Positions 36,578-50,233 of a stretch of 64,000 nt of DNA are shown piece after piece. How positions within the stretch are numbered: position 1 is the stretch's first letter; each line of letters opens with the position of its first letter. The notes under the pieces were generated by a model, which did no database searches, was not told the DNA's origin, and saw nothing but the letters and a program-made list of their open reading frames with translations. The position numbers and the translations under genes were made by a program. Source of the stretch: Myoxocephalus aenaeus (taxonomy: Eukaryota; Chordata; Actinopteri; Perciformes; Cottidae); assembly GCA_038501785.1 (NCBI GenBank), contig JBAMJR010000011.1:691501-755500 (forward strand), given 5' to 3'.

Positions 36578-39053
36578 TGATTGAAGTCACGGCAGTCTTC
36601 ACGTTATGATGATTTGGAAAAACTATAGGCTCACGTTAAAGATAAGGATTTACTTATCACCTACAATAACAAATTGGCTTCTTAATGAGCTCCAAACTGC
36701 TAATTTTGAGGAAAAAAAACGTGAACCATCAGAGAGCTAAATATCAAAATAATGGATGAGACTCTGTATCATACATACTCATACACACTTCAGGTACAGT
36801 ATACAGTAGGTTGTCAGTTGATTATCAACCATGGCAACATCACAGCAGCCTGCAGGGTCTGCAAGTCTCTCAGCTGGTGTCATTATCCTACCTTCCTGTC
36901 GCTCCCCTCCCTGCTAGAGGGGATTATACTCTCTGTCTAAATCCACACGACACAATCTGTCTATCTTCTCTCTCAATGAAGACAGTGACACTGTGCGACA
37001 ACAGTTTTACCTTCTGTGTGATTTGTTGCATCTTTTTCTGCACTTGCAACCCCATCAGCTACTTTCATCTGGGGATTATGGACACAATGTAACACAACAT
37101 TCCTGCCTTGCTGGCGATTCTTATACCCTTTCTGCTTACACTTGCACATCCTTTTATCCAAACGTGTTGTACAGTGCTGTGTGCAAATTGCCTGAGCAGG
37201 CCATTTTGATATCACTGTGGGTGACACATTTACTTCTAATATTATTCTCACATCAAAAAGCATCCATTATCCAGACACAAGGTGTGACCTTTTTTTCTGT
37301 TCTGCAACCTCTGTTCTGTTTCTTATTGTCCATTAACATTCAACATTGACACTAGAACCAATGTATCCTTTTCTGCCCTTACAGACATAACACACTCCCA
37401 TTTATCCACCATGCCCCCCTTTTACATTGTTCCACTCATACAACTCAGATATTAGAATAAACTTTAAAATAGACTGCTGCTTTGTGATAGAAACCAAATA
37501 TAGAGGTGCTGTTGTCTGGTGAAATCCTGTCCGTCCATGTATTTCCTGGCCTCTTTTTCACAGCAGTCACTGTAATCTAGTCAAAGTGTATTATTCAATG
37601 GGTAAAGCATAGATTCTTTCATAAGGAAAACCCAGGACTGACACCAACATACGAAGGGATTGCAAGGGTCCAATCTCTCTCTTAATTGATGCTGTGAGAA
37701 TATCCTGCATGGAGCATGATGCAAGTGCATGTTAATTAAATTCCCACATCTCTTGCATATCTGAATTAATTCAGTTTGGTAGAATACGCGATCTTTAAAT
37801 ATATCTGTGTTGCAATTGATTAAACCTCACAATTACAAGCCAGAGGACAAGAGGACAAGAGGAAAATGCTTCTGTGCTCCTTTTTTTTTTTTAAATCAGA
37901 CCTGGGTTTACCTGCCCAGTACTACCACTGTAGTGGAGCATGTCAGGTGTTAGCTGCTTTAATAAAGTTCAATCATGACGGACGGTAATGAGGGAAAGGC
38001 AAGGACTACAATTTCATTTTTACACCTCAATTATTTAGCTGATCCAGGGATTGAACTGCCCACACAGTCCCAATACTGCTTCTCTAACTGAATGTTATAG
38101 CGAAAACACTGTTCTCTTCAATAATATCCCAGTGCTGTGTCTCATTATTGTGCGAGTCTGCTTTGTGGTGCTTGACGTTTTATATTTGGACATTGTGCAG
38201 AAGCACTGCAGTAAGTTTGATTCATCTCGTGGTTACAAGTGTATATCTTCTGTTGACAGTGACTGGAAGAGGCTGTTATATAAGGATTCACGCAGGTCAG
38301 ACACAATCAGTCGGACTGATGCCCAGAGAAGAGTAGAGGCTGTCATAGGGATTAAAAACAACTACAGTAGGTTCACTGGTTTACTAAATAATGTGTCAAC
38401 GAACATTAGATCCTGATTGTAGGTATTGCACTTGCTTGCTATTGTATGTCACAATTGTATCAGTAAATAGCGCTGTTATCTTTGAAATATATCTTTCTTA
38501 TGGACTTCTGCAAGATAGTTTCAACATGAAAGAACTCCATTATAGTATTGTGTAATGCTCTTTAGACAAATATACCATCACTATCTGCATGCTGCTTTGT
38601 ATGTAGACAAATGCTCGAAACGCCATTTTTGAGAAATTAATTAACAATGTTCAGCAAAAAATAATGTATTCAAAAGATTTACCAATTAGATACCAATTCG
38701 AGCAAAACGAAAAATAACTGTTCAGACAGGAAATAACGTAAGGGTTTGCATACTAATAAGCTTTGTAGCTGATTTTGTTAGAATACAACGTGTTGACCTG
38801 ATCGCTCGTGGTCCACTTCTATTCACTGATAACAATGAAGAGAGTTAAAACGCCACTCACTGCCGTCTGATCCAGAAAATGAGGCAAGTGCTAGAATGGT
38901 TTCCCTTTAAATCTACTCTCACATTTTTACATCACTCAATTACCCGTCTGTCTCTTTAACTGCAACGCAACTTGATATGGAGCGATTTATACTCTACTAT
39001 AACCACACAGACAAGTACAAAAAAAAAGGTGGCATGAAAGACTAATTGCTTAC
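35870..39053 (-). other. abhd8 5' intron, no recognised exon
   Basis: Lies between the coding exon and a probable 5'-UTR exon. It holds a (CA)n array at 36516-36575 and AT-rich sequence. A plus-strand open frame of 121 codons at 38051-38416 has no recognisable domain or splice context. Confidence 0.5.
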
Positions 39054-39400
39054 CTGTATATTTCCAACAACTCCGCGTGAAATATGATCAGATTAATGTG
39101 GTTTTCTTATGAGGCATCGAGGAAGTAGGCGAGCTATAATCTGTTGCGGGCAATCCAATAATCTAATTTATCTGGATTCTGTTGTCCCGTAGGTAGCCTC
39201 CACATGGCGGCCAGCATTAGCCTTGCTGGCAGCAGGTCTCTCTATGTGGATCACAGGTAGATCCAAAATGCATGTGTGTGCCAGCACCTCACTTCCATGT
39301 TGGAATATGTGTGACGGCAGGTGGAGACGCGCCGGAGCTCCGCCGGTTTGATGGCAGGGAGTTTTTAATCCAACAAAGTGAAACATCCTGGCTCAGTTTG
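39054..39400 (-). promoter_or_regulatory. Probable abhd8 5'-UTR exon and promoter region
   Basis: On the minus strand a strong donor, ACAG followed by GTAAGC, ends a putative exon at 39054. It would join the acceptor at 35403, ten bases before the abhd8 ATG. Sequence to about 39400 is richer in CpG and GC (for example CGCGCCGGAGCTCCGCCGG on one strand) than its surroundings, as in a TATA-less promoter. The right limit is a guess. Confidence 0.5.
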
Positions 39401-40247
39401 AGGATGTGAAGAGCTGCCCCCTGCTGCTGCTATGTGACGCGAGACAACCAATAGATATGTTGTATTACATGCTTGAAACATAAAACACGTCTCTATTTAG
39501 TATAAAAAGTAAATACAAGGTGTATTACCAAAGAATAACCTCATTGAATTTTAAATTGATTGATTTTTAAAGTAAGTACAACAGCGTGAAAGCAACAACA
39601 AGCCATTTATAAAAGATCATGATTCTCCATAGAGGCCTTATTGTGATGCTAATATTCATATTAATACAATTATTGTGTACTTTTTACTTTTATGCTCTGG
39701 CAACATTGTTTTTCTGAAACTATCATGCAAATAAAACCACATTGTTTTCACGCCTCTGACCATCGTAACTGTTATTGAGGTGGCGAACAGTAAGTCACTA
39801 TCTCCCTTTAGAATGTGTTAATTTGTTAAGCAACAAATATTGTAACACTTTTTTTCATTACTTGAAGGCTTGAAGTTCCTTCAACTATATTTACAAATGT
39901 TGCCGTTTTGAGTTTCCTCTCCATAGTAATATGTCACTATTTTAATTTTGTATATGTTGTCATATCTGTTACACAAACTTCTTTAAATTACCATTGACAT
40001 ATTTATTCCACAATAGCTGCTCCATTTTATCAGCATCCCATTCTCCAGCACAGAAGGAGCTGGTGCTGTGGCAGTAGCCATGGCTGTTGTTGCTAGGTAA
40101 CTATTTTTAAGGAGTCCAGTTGCAGGTGCCAGTGAGGTGTGAGGAAGACCAGAGAAATCAAGACCAGCAAACCCACTGAGATAGTTATAAAGTATACTCT
40201 CCCTCCTGCTGTGACAAATCAAGGTAATTCAAAGTGTATCTTTTTAT
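39401..40247. other. No recognisable gene
   Basis: AT-rich, no exon or repeat family recognised. Confidence 0.45.
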
Positions 40248-40254
40248 ACAAAGA

Positions 40255-40312
<58 letters not shown>

Positions 40313-40816
40313 TGCTGTCAAGCGATTAAAATATTTAATCGCGATTAATCGCATTTATGTCATAGTTAACTCGCGATTAATCGCAATTAATCGCATTTTT
40401 TTTTTTTTGCATTTTAATGCTCTTATCAACATGAAAAAGTGGATTGGCTTGCTTTATTTTATTGAAAAACAACTGCCAAACAGGGCAGTACAAAATAAAA
40501 TCACTGCACATTTCAGGTAAACAAGGGTTTACAAAATAAAATTATAGAGTGCACCAGGCATGAAAACGGGTCAGGGGTGAAAAAGGTGAGAAGGATATTA
40601 CCCCTCTAGGGGGGTCCGGGGGCATGCTCCCCCGTAAGAAAAATTTAAATATTCCATATTTTAAAGCATCAATCTGATGCATTTTGAGATGCTTTTTTTG
40701 CCAACCTGGGGAGAGCTGGAGAAACTTAACTTCAGCCATGAGTCAAAAATGATTATGGCCTCCTTACTAAGTATTATGCAAGCCATTTCATGCCAGCCTG
40801 TCACTGGGTCTAACAT

Positions 40817-41077
40817 TTACAGTATATGAGGCACAATGTGGTAAGGGAGAGCATGGCTGCCTTTGTTAGCATCATTTATATCTTTGATGCAGAGAATGCA
40901 TCTGGAGAATCCCTGCCTGTTGATTTTGGAGAATACATCTCCAAGATGAAAGGACACCTCTTGCCCTTTTATTGAGACCTTGCCTTCCAGTTTTAGCCAC
41001 GACCAGTTCCAGCTGCATTTCAAACCAGCATCCAGCTGTTTAACAATGGCTGCATCCTTCTCCCCTAACACACTCAT
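40817..41077 (-). CDS. Unassigned 86-codon frame with C-x2-C...H-x4-H pattern inside the transposon
   Basis: The translation begins MSVLGEKDAAIVKQLD, then has CSWNWSWLKLEGK, and ends with CILCIKDINDANKGSHALPY plus a His. This has the spacing of a Cys2-His2-like zinc finger (C-x2-C-x11-H-x4-H), similar in style to finger domains of transposon-related fish proteins. A good splice acceptor (TTATTTTTGCAG) precedes the ATG on the minus strand, so it may be an internal or captured exon. I do not recognise the protein family. No other exon is evident, so it is probably a fragment. Confidence 0.35.
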   Translation of the reverse strand: MSVLGEKDAAIVKQLDAGLKCSWNWSWLKLEGKVSIKGQEVSFHLGDVFSKINRQGFSRCILCIKDINDANKGSHALPYHIVPHIL

Positions 41078-41127
41078 TCTGCAAAAATAATGTTTGTATT
41101 AGTGTTAACTTCTAGTTTAGCCTTATT

Positions 41128-41319
41128 CAGACCTGCCAACCTTGATATATAACCTATATATTGATAAGTCATTAAATACTCGTCATGCATTATATTGCAT
41201 TGCATATAATGTGTGCTGGTCAATTAGTCTAAAATTAATTTTAGATTAATTTTTACCAGCGTACTTTGACGTCAAAATGCGTATCCGCTACGCAAATTGC
41301 GTACAGGTTGGCAGGTCTG
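41128..41319. mobile_element. Nested 192-bp element with CAG...CTG inverted termini
   Basis: The left terminus CAGACCTGCCAACC (41128-41141) is perfectly inverted as GGTTGGCAGGTCTG (41306-41319). The hexamer CTTATT directly flanks both ends (41122-41127 and 41320-41325), a probable partial target duplication. CAG/CTG ends are usual for hAT MITEs. Confidence 0.65.
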
Positions 41320-41400
41320 CTTATTGATAGAACGGTGGACCACTTTACCTTCTGCCTTGTCAGTCCCCTCACCTCAAAATCTACCTCCTCAAAAACGGTA

Positions 41401-41440
41401 GCGTTATGCCGTGTTCACACGCGTTATGCCGTGTTCACAC
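41401..41440. repeat. Perfect 20-bp tandem duplication
   Basis: GCGTTATGCCGTGTTCACAC occurs twice without mismatch. The second copy continues into GGC, making a GCCGTG-TTCA-CACGGC hairpin. Confidence 0.95.
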
Positions 41441-42532
41441 GGCATAAGCTAATAATTTCCCACCGGAGCTTTAGCTAGCTGGCTAACGTTGCGTTCTCTC
41501 CTGCTGTGTTCAATGTGTTCACTCGCGCTCCTTTCTGGCACGCGCACCTGTTCGCAGTTCACTGAATATCATTGATTTTGCCGTATCGCGCTCACCATTC
41601 ATTCATTCATTTCAAACCGTAACGTTAGCTTCCAAGCCCAAACGGCGTGCCTATTGTTTTGCTTCCGGTTGAGCTACATCCCGCGCGGTGCTCGGTTTTT
41701 TTTTTTAATGAAAATGCGTTAACGCCGTTAATAAAATTGACGGCGTTAACATTGGTTTGCATTAACGCCGTTAATAACGCGCTAATATGACAGCACTAAT
41801 ATATATATAGACAAAGATGAAAAGAGCATATACCTGGGTATTAAACAAATTATTAGATTAATTATAGTAAAAAGGTCAGATTGCAACCAAGTTGAAGTGA
41901 AACCAAAAGCTTGAAACTGCAGTGCCTCTCAATGGCTTTTTGTTTCAAACTGATTCTACTAATAAACGTTTAACATATCAGTAAATATCTTGGTTCAAGT
42001 AATATCAATAAGCTTTTGATTCTTCTTGACGCTTCAATTATATATATTTTGGTGACTCCCTCACAAGATGTCCGGTACAGTTATTAAAACATCTCTTAAT
42101 TGGGTCAACTTGCCAGATTACCTACCAGCTAAGTATGAATGAAGAATGTGTAATTATTGAATTCTAAAAGAAATACCCCAATTTGTATCCAACTCCAGTT
42201 TTGAGAGAATAGACTAAAATGCTTTTCATTGTTATGTTTTGTCTCATGTTTTTATACCTTTGTTTTTATGTCCTGGTCCTGAGAGGAATTATACTCCATT
42301 CAGTTGTATTTTGTATAATGACTCGAACTTGAATTTGATAATATAATATTATAAAAATATTTTGCTATTGGCCAATTAGAATTTGACATCATTTTTACTT
42401 TATATACTGTATCTTGGGTAGTATAGTATATACAGTCACTACTGCATTGTATTTGTTAAACTGCACTGCAACTTTTATTTTTATTTTTTGCTTTTTGACT
42501 TTTTTTTATGTTTTAAAATGAATGTTCTTCAT

Positions 42533-42654
42533 TGTTTTTAAATCTTGTTTTCTTCTGCATTATGTTTTGATGCTTTTAATTGTTTCATGTGAAGCACTTT
42601 GAATCGCCTTGTTGTTGAAATGTGCTATACAAATTAACTTGCCTTGCCTTGCCT
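42533..42654 (+). repeat. L2-like LINE or SINE 3' tail, copy 2
   Basis: Same sequence as 14783-14908 but on the plus strand. It contains GTGAAGCACTTTGAATCGCC and TTGTTGAAATGTGCTATACA and ends with three TTGCC units, the short tandem end expected of this retroposon type. Confidence 0.7.
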
Positions 42655-42784
42655 ATAAAGTGTGCTTTGATTAACATTGGCATGGATGATATTTGCATGT
42701 TAAAAACAGTGAGTGTTTAAACTATAAAATGAACATGCAGAAGCCATGTTAACCTTCCCATGGGCTTCACGAAGCACAGATATA

Positions 42785-42860
42785 TCAGAATCAGAATCAG
42801 AACCATTTATTGCCAAGTATGTTTACACATACAAGGGATTTGTCCTGGCGGGAGGTGCAC
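42785..42860 (-). repeat. Retroposon 3' tail with (AATCAG)n end
   Basis: AATCAG units are followed by CATTTATTGCCAAGTATG and ACACATACAAGGGATTTGTC. This is a dispersed sequence I associate with fish genomes; the family is not certain. Confidence 0.5.
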
Positions 42861-43150
42861 AACTTTTAACATTTAACAATAAACATTTAACGATAAATAT
42901 AACACAGAGTGCAATAAAAAGAGGGAATGAATATTTACAATTGGGTGTACTGAATATCTCAGTGAGCTACCGGACATACATGTACTGAAATCATGGATGT
43001 ATACAAGCAAACTGAAAACTTTGTAAGGGCAGTAGCTGGTGATGTTTTATTTTTATTTTTTATAATTATGCTCATCATGTGGGAGAGCAAGATTTCCCAG
43101 TAAATATTTATGATGATAACATGAAATGTCGTGTTGAATGATTGGCTGCC

Positions 43151-43546
43151 GGGTCAAGCTACTACCACGTGGGAGCAAGGCTCGACCAATGGGCGCTTTC
43201 GGGGCGTGGTCAATGTAGCACCGCTACCTTCCAGCCATCATGCTAGCTGAAGAAGTCCTGTGCAACTAGCTTTGCTAACTCATGCAATGACACATTGGGT
43301 TCATTTATCTGTGTGTATATCATTTGTTTTCATTGACACTGGGATCTAGAATGGAAACAGCTACTTGTGTGTGAAGAATCTTGTTTTCTCTGCCAAGACG
43401 GCCCGGTAGGACAGCTGTTTCGGTTAACTAGCCTGTAAGCTAGCGCGGCTAACCTCAACATATTGCCTGCCATTACGACCAGCACAACAGACACCACGCC
43501 AAGTCCACAAGTCGGCGGTGCGACGTTGGGAATTTCTACCATCACC
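43151..43546 (+). promoter_or_regulatory. dda1 promoter and 5' UTR region
   Basis: CpG-richer than its surroundings. It contains a CCAAT motif (GACCAATGGG, about 43185) next to a GC-box-like GGGGCGTGG (about 43200) and no TATA box at a usual distance, as in a housekeeping promoter. The transcription start is not determined. Confidence 0.5.
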
Positions 43547-45032
<1,486 letters not shown>

Positions 45033-46935
45033 ATGTGTGTGTGTGTGCATGAGAGACTGTGTGTGTGTTTGCGTATACAGAGTATAGCCAGTAAAAACTA
45101 ACGATAATAAAGGATATTCCCACGAGTATAGATATTTCTGTCCGTTATGCACTATGGCAGGATGCCTTTTCTGGTATTAAATTAAGAGTCACTCAAAGAG
45201 AATTTGGGAAATTCAAGTCAACAAAGCAGCGATTTTGTGGAAAGATTGCGTGAGTGAAAATAATGTAACCAGAAAAGATCTGAAAGTCACTGACCGACAC
45301 TGACACTGTCGATGTTAGGGAGAGAACTTTATACTGATGTTAAAAAAAAAAAAATCTATGCTGGCTATTCCCTGTGTAGGAGAAAGTGTGTATACGTTTG
45401 CATGCGTGCTGAGCTGTGAGTGTGTATTGTACTGTATGTGTGATGTGAATGAACAGTTGAAAAAAATGTCAGATTAGATTTTAAGATCAGAGAGGGACTT
45501 GACAGAAGTCAGACACTATCCTTAAAAACAGTCTCATTACTGGCACATGACCTGTAGCCATCTGTCACCTGGAGAGTCTGCCCTGATTTGTGCAAAGATA
45601 ACTTTTGTTACTGTTTTAATTTTATTCTAACTAATATTGTTTATGTATGGCAATGAGCTTCCTGCCAGCCACAGTGCCCACCCTCACAGTTTCACTGCCC
45701 ACTCTGCAGCCACGTGGGGGCAATTCGACATTTCTTCACACTGTTTGAATCAATAGAACCAAGACTGCACTGTGAACAGAACAGCACAAAGTAGAAGCAA
45801 CTCTTCCAGAATCCCCCGTAGATGTGTGTTTATGGTGAATATGCATATCTTCATTCTAGTCTGGGACTTGTGCTCGTAGGATAAACGTTGTGTTGGTGTT
45901 TCTGAGACATGTTTTACATCTAGCACCACCTTCTGGCTAATTAACACTGGTAAGAATGGGATTTTCTGTGAGTTTTAGCTGTTCTTTCATCAAAAGGTGA
46001 AAAAGAAAAAGTTGAGCTCAAATTGGATATTTAACATTGGATTTTCAGTTGCGCAACAAGGTAACAGCAAAGATATTGGAGAAAAATATGTAAAATAATA
46101 TCTGGAAAAGGGAAAAAAAAAAAAAGAATACATTATGATGTGTGTAAATAATTTCCAGTATCAGAAATTAGTTTATCCAATGCAGTATCTTTGTGTCTGC
46201 CTTTTTTTGTAAAACAATACATGCCCATGGATACAATAGAAAATGTAAAAGGAAGAAAAGCGCCTCAGTGCCCAGTGTAAGTTACCTTGCCTTGCATGTT
46301 GATGTTTTCACGGCTGGGTATTAAACTTCTGGAGCAGTAATACAACTTGAGAGGTGTTGGGTTTGTGGTGTTATCTTATGTGACTGGAAGGTATCAGCCC
46401 AGAGGCCTTAGAACCTGTCATCATGGTTCGGACCCTTCGGGCCGGGATAGCTGTGCAGTTGGTCCTGTCTCCGTGACAGCCCTGGATGGTTTTTGTCTGA
46501 GAGCTGGCTACGATGAACACCGGGCGGTTGAAAGAGGTGTTATATTTTCAGCCATAGAATGCACAATAAGCATGCACAGCAAAGTGCAGTCGCCATCCTG
46601 CCTTGTTCCCGAGCTTCAGTTTGTATTGGTGTCATACTGTACAACACTGAATAAAGCTGTTTTTTTTATATTATCACTGCCCAGCAGAGTCACATCAAAG
46701 CCTCCTGTTCTTCCTGTCCTTTTTTCAGTCGATGCTGTAATGTGGGTTGACATTGTGGTCAGTCATCTTCCTACTTGCAGTGTAAATGCTGTCTGTTTCT
46801 GAAGTGTAAAACCACATTATGCTTCTGCTCAGATAGACGGTTCTATAACACCCTAAGCCTTGCCCCATCCCATGTGTGTTAGATCAGACATGTTCTTTTT
46901 AGCTTTGCTGAAATAAAACTGGATTGAAACTGGGG
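45033..46935 (+). other. Probable dda1 3' UTR
   Basis: No coding exon recognised. Three plus-strand AATAAA motifs suggest a short (about 80-nt) or long (up to about 1.9-kb) 3' UTR. A 151-codon frame at 46347-46802 has no recognisable domain. Confidence 0.45.
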
Positions 46936-49930
46936 TTTTGTCATGTGGTACTTCTATAGCTGAATTGATGTCCTTGATTTGAGGAGATTCTTATACCCAG
47001 TGTTGAAATCAGCATTTGAGAGTGAAGAAAGAAATGTGCAGTCATGATTTTAGCAGCTAGCAAATTGGTCACAACACAATGCTTTTGAAATAGTTTTATT
47101 AACTATTTTTCAGGTCTTACAAAAATATGACAAAATAAATTAAAAGAAATAAATAATCCCATTTCCCAGTATTCCTCTTTAAACGGTTTTTTTCGTATGG
47201 CTGTACATTGGAAGAGCAAATGATGTCCAGTAAGTGAGGCTTGCATGAAGATGTCTTAGCTTAAACTCTTGAGGTTAGGGTCAGGTTTTAATGTAGCTGT
47301 GGTGAAAACTTCAACTGTTCACATCTTAAAATCCAGAAGAACATTTACTAAATTCAGTCCTTTCTAGTACGGTCTAGATTAGCCCAAATCTTTTAAATAA
47401 CTGCTGTTGCTTTGATAGTGAATTACAGACGGCTGATGAGTGTCAGCTGTCTGAGCTGCTGTTCTTTCATGAGGGACGCCTGTGCATGGCCCGGTGCGGT
47501 CTCATCTTTTGACGCTCTTGATCCCTAAGATCTGTTCATTTATGTCAACCAGTACTTATTCAAAGACCTCCATATTAACAACATGTATAAATTGCTGCTA
47601 AGAGTGCAAGGATGAAAAGAAGGGGCAAGTTGGTTAATGGTATTCATTTCTATCGTCAAAAGTGGAAGTTCTCCCTGAATGAGAAATAACTACATACATG
47701 AAGGTCTAATCTAAACTGTTGCTCTTGTCTTAGCCTTGTCACTTTTGCCACCTCTGCTTTGAAACTGTCTCCTGCTTTTCTACGCAAACTTTCAAATTAT
47801 TAATATTTGGACTCTATTGCATCATGGTGTTTACTCATCCCTGAATTCCAATTGCTGCAAGAATAAAGGATGAGATGATGCTCAGCTACACGTACCATCC
47901 TGTTCTCCATCATGTGCCCCTTTAACAAAGACACTGAAGATATTACATTTCTCTCAGCCTTGCACATCTCATTTTACATTTATAATGGACAATGTTTTCC
48001 AAATATAAAAAAGAACATAGTTTAGATTGACAGTAAAATGATACTGTGACCATACACATTGATGTCCTGTCTATTTCCTTATTGCATTTAATGTCAGTAA
48101 GATCTTTTTGCCTATCAGCGGAAGTACATTTTTGTGTTTTCTTTCGGCATGTGACTGGACTTTACTTATTTTTAAGTTGTTACAGACACATGAAAGCAGC
48201 AACCAAATTTAAAAAGCAGTTTAAAGTTCAATGCCATCATCACTCCTCGATTAGACAGATTCTGTAAACACAAAGTGATAGCTGGATGAGATCATTGTTA
48301 TTATATGAATTGTGAGTCAGGAGGGGATTCCTCACGTTAAATATGAGACAGATGGGAGCTGAGAGAGCTGACAATTGAAGGGACACAAAGAAAAGATGCA
48401 TAGAGTGGGTTGGGATAATGCAGTAGGATGAGTGGGGAGTTAGTCTAGACTTACAGTATCGTAATACACGTGTGAGTCTCCAACAACTCAGTGTTATTGC
48501 CAAAATCCTTGCCAAATGTGATGGAAATGCATAGTTAATGTTTCTGTCTCTCAACCTACAGTGCGATGGCCTTTATCTAATGTCGCCATAATACATTTTC
48601 CCTTCAAAGTGTTTTTACACGGCAGCCTGATGCCATACTGTCCCCGCTGTACACTGATGACTAGACACTGGTGTGATGGGTCAAAATCGAGCTGTTCAAC
48701 AACACATTTTGCGATGCAAATATACTCTGGCGCCACCTTCTGGAGTCCTTGCAGAAATGAAATATCTGTTAACGTTAGATGGTTGGTTTGCTTGCTAGAG
48801 TTGCGTAATGCATACCATAAACAGTGTTGATGTACATGATCAACAAAACATACAGTACACATACATCTTGGATTAACCGTATAATCCCAAAAATACCACT
48901 TTGGTTAAAAAAAGTAAATTCCCATCATCAGCACTCTGATAAAGCAATGCAGCAAATGGTGCGTATACAAAAGATATGGAGCCAACACAGATTGAGCAAC
49001 TATTGTAAAATGACAAAAAACATCTCAATATTTAGGGTATGCCATAGTTGCTGAGCGCAGGGGCCGGTGAGTAGATAGCATGTACTGTGTGAACGGAGAA
49101 AATATAAACAACCCAGCTTTTGCATAATTTTATGAGGCAGGCTGGTGTTGGTCCTCTCTCCTGCAAAGCGAGATAGGTTTCTATGCAGGGCGTAAGGGTT
49201 TAGTGCAAATGTTACTTCTTTAACTCTACGCTTGTTTGCCAAGTCTGGTTGGAGTTTGTGAAGCACCATCTGTGTTTACAAGGCGCTCTACAGGCTTGGA
49301 TGGAGGACAGCCTTCCATGCGCCATTTTCTCAAAATCACCTTCATCAACTTCTACTTATTTTTGCTTTTTTTTTGTCTTTCTTCTACTGAAACTCTTGGA
49401 AAGAATACTGGTACATGAAAGCTCGACTTACTAAGCTCTTTACTTCATTTTTACTTCGAGCAAATCTGCTACTTTCACAGGGAAGAAGGGTTCAAAGCTC
49501 AGACATCACATCTGCTTTGAAAATAAAGCTGGTGATACATCAGGGATGCTTATTAAGGGAGGGATTGGTGATGATTGATAAGAATAATTCAAACTGATTG
49601 ATATTGCTTTTCTATTTTTTCCACTTCAATATATAAGTGAAGGGCCCAAGAATTCCTCACAGTTAAAATGAGACAATATCTAATGATCACTTGTGTTGTG
49701 ATGGCTAAAAACACTCTCCGAAGTTATTTGATGTACAATCTGTGATCCTTTCATACCACTGTTCACACTTTTTAATCTTTTTCCTCCACAACAGGCTGTT
49801 ATGTCCTAGTGGGAGGCCAACGAGATGCTTACAATTTAGAAATCAAGAAACACAGCTCTCTGCTTTAAAGGCTTAAAAATATTAGAAACGCAGCTCATGC
49901 ATTTCTTTGTGTATTGCAGACAAGGAAGGA

Positions 49931-49977
<47 letters not shown>

Positions 49978-50233
49978 CGTGTGTGTGTGTTTATTCGGTC
50001 ATGATAAGCGGGCTTATGTCTTTCTTATAGAGCCTGTTTTTTTTGTCTCGCAGCCAAAAAGTTAACCAAAACAACGGTCACCTCTCATCAGTTTCATCGT
50101 CTCTCTCTTCTTCAAGTACTTCTACACGTAGCCTGTGATAGCACAGAGGGTAGGTCAGGCCTCTCCTCACAGTAAACACATCATTTCTTCTGTTGAGATG
50201 TAATCAACGGCAAGTTTGTTCTCTATGAAGCTA
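46936..50233 (-). other. Downstream flank or long 3' UTR of ano8
   Basis: No coding exon recognised. The first minus-strand AATAAA after the ano8 stop is at 49990-49995; another is at 47095-47100. A short (GT)n array lies at 49933-49974. The short 3' UTR is the simpler reading. Confidence 0.45.

Larger units (their letters stand above)
40258..41810. mobile_element. Non-autonomous DNA-transposon-like element with internal zinc-finger-like frame
   Basis: The inverted termini are TAGTGCTGTCA at 40310 and TGACAGCACTA ending at 41798; the inverted match extends into flanking (TA)n. Next to the left end are reiterated TTAATCGCGATTAATCGC motifs, and next to the right end reiterated AACGCCGTTAATAA motifs. 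The whole block, (TA)n included, is flanked by a perfect 10-bp direct repeat, ACAAAGATGA, at 40248-40257 and 41811-41820. Size, termini and lack of a transposase frame suggest a hAT-like or similar non-autonomous element; the superfamily is inferred. Confidence 0.75.
41821..43150. other. Intergenic, repeat remnants only
   Basis: No exon recognised upstream of dda1. It holds the L2-like tail at 42533-42654 and another repeat tail at 42785-42860; the rest is AT-rich. Confidence 0.5.

Noticed and set aside
38051..38416. 121-codon plus-strand frame in the abhd8 5' intron
   Set aside because: No domain, no codon pattern or splice sites to support it; length is within chance for AT-moderate DNA.
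46347..46802. 151-codon frame downstream of dda1
   Set aside because: No recognisable domain and spans AATAAA signals; more likely dda1 3' UTR.
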